Positions 61,910 to 64,000 of a stretch of DNA of 64,000 bases are shown piece by piece. Position numbers and translations under genes: made by a program. The notes beneath the pieces are model-generated. The model worked only from the letters and a program-made list of their open reading frames with translations. It had not been told where the DNA came from and searched no databases. Source of the DNA: Bacillus spongiae (GTDB lineage: Bacteria > Bacillota > Bacilli > Bacillales > Bacillaceae_K). Position 1 is the first letter of the stretch, and every line of letters begins with the position of its first letter. Location: NCBI RefSeq assembly GCF_037120725.1, contig NZ_JBBAXC010000003.1, positions 1 through 64,000 of the forward strand, in the 5' to 3' direction.

Positions 61910-62161
61910 TTACGCCCATCTTTTTAATGTTGGTAAAACGCCTTCCATCATTTTTCGAGCTTCAGCTTCCTTCATGCCCTCCTCAACGAGGTGAGGGACA
62001 CAGATGTTCACCATTTCGTTCATCGTGACATTTGCAGTGAATACTCCATTTTTATAACAATATACGCAGTACTCTTCATTCTTGGATCCATCTTGATTTG
62101 TCCCAAATAATTTTTCATTTTCCATTGGCATTGCACAACTTTGACATACGGGTTGGTTCAT
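61910..62161 (-). CDS. Putative zinc-ribbon domain protein
   Basis: The protein of about 83 residues has MNQPVCQSCAMPM at the start and EEYCVYCYKNG in the middle, the two CxxC pairs of the zf-ribbon_2 family. It then has a helical tail with MVNICVPHLVEEGMKEAEAR. It probably binds zinc and is often encoded beside regulators. ATG 62161 has AGGAGG seven bases upstream; the ATG six bases earlier is too close. It lies next to a WYL regulator on the same strand. Confidence 0.85.
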   Translation of the reverse strand: MNQPVCQSCAMPMENEKLFGTNQDGSKNEEYCVYCYKNGVFTANVTMNEMVNICVPHLVEEGMKEAEARKMMEGVLPTLKRWA

Positions 62162-62231
62162 TTTCATTCCTCCTAAATAATAAGGTCTAAGCTTATTATA
62201 GGAAAGGAAATACGACACCATTATGTCGTAA

Positions 62232-63143
62232 TTACGTATATTTTTTAAAGATTTTTTCTGCTCGCTCCTTGATGATGGATCGAATGTGCTCCGGTTTGAG
62301 TACTTCCACCTGGTCTCCGAAATGTAGAATCATACCATAAACCCATTCATCTTCAGGATAATATTCAGTGACATAGATGAACCCATCTTCGTGGAATTCC
62401 AAGCGATCAAGGTCGAAATAATCCTCCAGTTGATTGAGCGCTTGTTTTTGGAACTTGAGCCGTAACATGATTCTTTCACATTCATCATGAGTAAAGTCGA
62501 ATGGCGGTACCTTTCTATTTGGGTCAATCCTTCTGTCTGTAATTTGTACGTCATGCATTCTACCTATTTTAAACAACCGATAATCCTTTCGTAGGTTACA
62601 GAATGCATATACATACCACTTATTGATTTTTAATATAAGGGAAATCGGCTCAGCTTCGCGTGAAGTGAAATTTCCATTGATATCGATGTATTGGAAATGA
62701 ATGACCTGCTTGTTATCAATGGCGTTTTGAATTGCATTCATTTTATCTTGCCTTTTAAATTCAGGTCCCCAATTACTAAAATCGAGAATTAGAGATGGGT
62801 AATCTAAAGTTGGTTGGCTCATTTTTATGGTTGCAAGTTTTTCTATGATGTTTTTTAAGTTCTTATCGTCATAGGCTTTATACACACCGTCTAACGCTGT
62901 CATAAGAAGTTGATGTTCTACGTTATTAAAGTAGCTATTATGAATCTTAAAGCTTTCCAAAATGGAGTAACCACCGTTTAGACCTTTTTCTGAAACGATA
63001 GGAATCCCCGCTAGTTCAATGGACTCCATATCTCTTTGGATCGTTCGGACGGATACCTCGAAATAATCCGCCAGCTCTTTTGCTGTCATCTTTTTCCGAT
63101 TCAAGAGTTTAATAACAATGGCGAGTAAGCGCTCTGTCTTCAT
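62232..63143 (-). CDS. WYL-domain transcriptional regulator
   Basis: The 303-residue protein has an HTH_11-type winged helix (MTAKELADYFEVSVRTIQRD, about 19-38, then MESIELAGIPIVSEKGLNGG). A WYL sensor domain follows (HFQYIDINGNFTSREAEPIS and LILKINKWYVYAFCNLRKDY, about 150-190) and a C-terminal WCX part with EYYPEDEWVYGMILHFGDQV. WYL proteins bind a small ligand or nucleic acid. It may regulate the zinc-ribbon gene, which begins about 70 bases after its stop. Confidence 0.9.
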   Translation of the reverse strand: MKTERLLAIVIKLLNRKKMTAKELADYFEVSVRTIQRDMESIELAGIPIVSEKGLNGGYSILESFKIHNSYFNNVEHQLLMTALDGVYKAYDDKNLKNIIEKLATIKMSQPTLDYPSLILDFSNWGPEFKRQDKMNAIQNAIDNKQVIHFQYIDINGNFTSREAEPISLILKINKWYVYAFCNLRKDYRLFKIGRMHDVQITDRRIDPNRKVPPFDFTHDECERIMLRLKFQKQALNQLEDYFDLDRLEFHEDGFIYVTEYYPEDEWVYGMILHFGDQVEVLKPEHIRSIIKERAEKIFKKYT

Positions 63144-63569
63144 GGATCATCACCCCAAATTTTTAACTACACACATTGTATCAAAAAATTGTGGATCTTT
63201 TGAATAACGATAGTTCGTTAAGTTTAAAACCTCAAACTTTGGATTCCTTCTGATAGATGTCCAGAGTGCTAAAGTTCGACTACCATTCTCCTAAAACCTT
63301 CGCAATCATTAACAACTGAATTTTGATCCCATACCCGACACTTCCCCCTTAATTTAATTATGGAGAGTTGACGAATCGGTGTGCATACAATCATACTAAC
63401 ACCATGTACATACTCTATTATGTTATTAAGGAGGTGATATATCATAACTAGTGAGTATAGTAGACTGGTAGTGGAGGAGAAAGGATTAGATCTTCACCTG
63501 TGACAAAAATAATCTTCTGGGCTTTTTCACGGGAATTGTGTAGCGAATAACGTTTAGGAGGGAAAAGTG
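63144..63569. other. Intergenic stretch before the small XRE gene
   Basis: I see no gene. An AAGGAGGTGATATATC site at 63429-63444 has no proper start codon (ATA and then stop), so it may be a relic. The right end holds AGGAGGG of the next gene. Confidence 0.45.
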
Positions 63570-63794
63570 GTGAATAAACAAATGAAAACTCGTTCCACCT
63601 TTGGAAAATGGTTAGATTCACAAGGGATTAAACAAGAAGATTTTATGAAGAAAAGCGATTTATCCCGTAGCACAATGTCAAAACTCTGTAATGACAAAGA
63701 ATATATTCCATGTACGAAAGTGATGCAGAAGGTACTTCATACAGTTCAAGAGATTGACTCTAGGAAAAAGATAACGGATTTATTTAAAATATGA
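63570..63794 (+). CDS. Small XRE-family helix-turn-helix protein
   Basis: The protein of about 74 residues is a single HTH domain: FGKWLDSQGIKQEDFMKKSD (about 10-29) and LSRSTMSKLCNDKEYIPCTK (about 30-49). It resembles small Cro/CI-like regulators of phages and mobile elements. GTG 63570 lies seven bases after AGGAGGG; the GTG at 63567 is an alternative. No neighbours inside the window show a target. Confidence 0.7.
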   Translation: MNKQMKTRSTFGKWLDSQGIKQEDFMKKSDLSRSTMSKLCNDKEYIPCTKVMQKVLHTVQEIDSRKKITDLFKI

Positions 63795-64000
63795 CCCCTC
63801 GGTATCCTATTTTGATTTACTCTAATAGTGGATGAGATTGTAAATTTGAATAAAAAGCTGCGTTTTTTAGCAGTAGTGTTAAACATGTATATGAAAGCAA
63901 GTATTATCTAAATATGAGATATCTTATAAATTAAAATTCTATCAATGACTTTACGATTCTTTTGTAAGGGAAAGTTAATGTTGAAAATAGTTCTAGACGG

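Overview
The window is low-GC DNA from a Firmicute of the Bacillaceae. The evidence is the rRNA-linked tRNA cluster in the usual Bacillus order (Asn-Ser-Glu-Val-fMet-Asp-Phe-Thr-Tyr-Trp-His-Gln-Gly-Cys), strong AGGAGG-type ribosome binding sites, frequent TTG and GTG starts, U-rich intrinsic terminators, a T-box, a cobalamin riboswitch, an MntR-type operator, and proteins close to B. subtilis families (MmgD/MmgE, QueG, ArsC, SipS, TrmL). No species can be named from sequence alone.

Layout. 1-1841: 3' end of 23S rRNA, 5S rRNA, 14 tRNAs and a terminator. 2067-7658: an accessory patch between two tRNA groups. It holds a GNAT acetyltransferase, two parallel beta-helix proteins, and worn phage or mobile-element remains (a small gene broken by an in-frame stop, a primase-like 5' fragment joined to an inverted piece of another gene, a serine resolvase relic, and a tandemly duplicated small gene whose first copy is frameshifted). 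8014-8361: tRNA-Leu and two tRNA-Gly(TCC) genes. 8628-18640: single genes, including a B3/B4-domain protein, queG, a LysE exporter, an amidase-domain protein, a secreted repeat protein, a nucleotidyltransferase, an FMN reductase, a methyltransferase, a second-type histidyl-tRNA synthetase behind a His-codon leader and terminator, and an SDR enzyme.

18906-29380 is the most coherent metabolic block. A cobalamin riboswitch with promoter and terminator precedes methylcitrate-cycle genes (mmgD, mmgE, prpB). These are followed by the complete mitochondrial-type valine branch from isobutyryl-CoA to propionyl-CoA (acyl-CoA dehydrogenase, enoyl-CoA hydratase, 3-hydroxyisobutyryl-CoA hydrolase, 3-hydroxyisobutyrate dehydrogenase, methylmalonate-semialdehyde dehydrogenase). 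Methylcitrate is the B12-independent route for propionyl-CoA, so B12 repression here would be a logical switch to the methylmalonyl-CoA route.

32166-42118 is a molybdenum nitrate-reductase island. It has mobA and an Mrp-like ATPase on the plus strand. Converging on them is a six-gene minus-strand operon: a cytochrome b-like membrane protein with two CxxC motifs, a NasC/NapA-like molybdopterin enzyme, a four-cluster ferredoxin, a Rieske protein, a small membrane protein and a truncated globin. Two tandem NarK transporters diverge from it. 42750-45613 is a manganese ABC importer with an MntR-like operator. 45628-47174 is an ABC-2 exporter. 47777-50092 is an arsRBC operon preceded by 16-bp tandem repeats.

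50112-64000 holds a secreted endonuclease, signal peptidase I, trmL, two SDR enzymes, a metallo-beta-lactamase-fold hydrolase, an MFS transporter, a repeat-bearing XRE regulator, a zinc-ribbon protein, a WYL regulator and a small XRE protein. At 59747-61544 a T-box riboswitch stands directly in front of a 2H-phosphoesterase (2'-5' RNA ligase family) gene and an S66/MccF-type peptidase gene. That is an unusual target set for a tRNA-sensing riboswitch.
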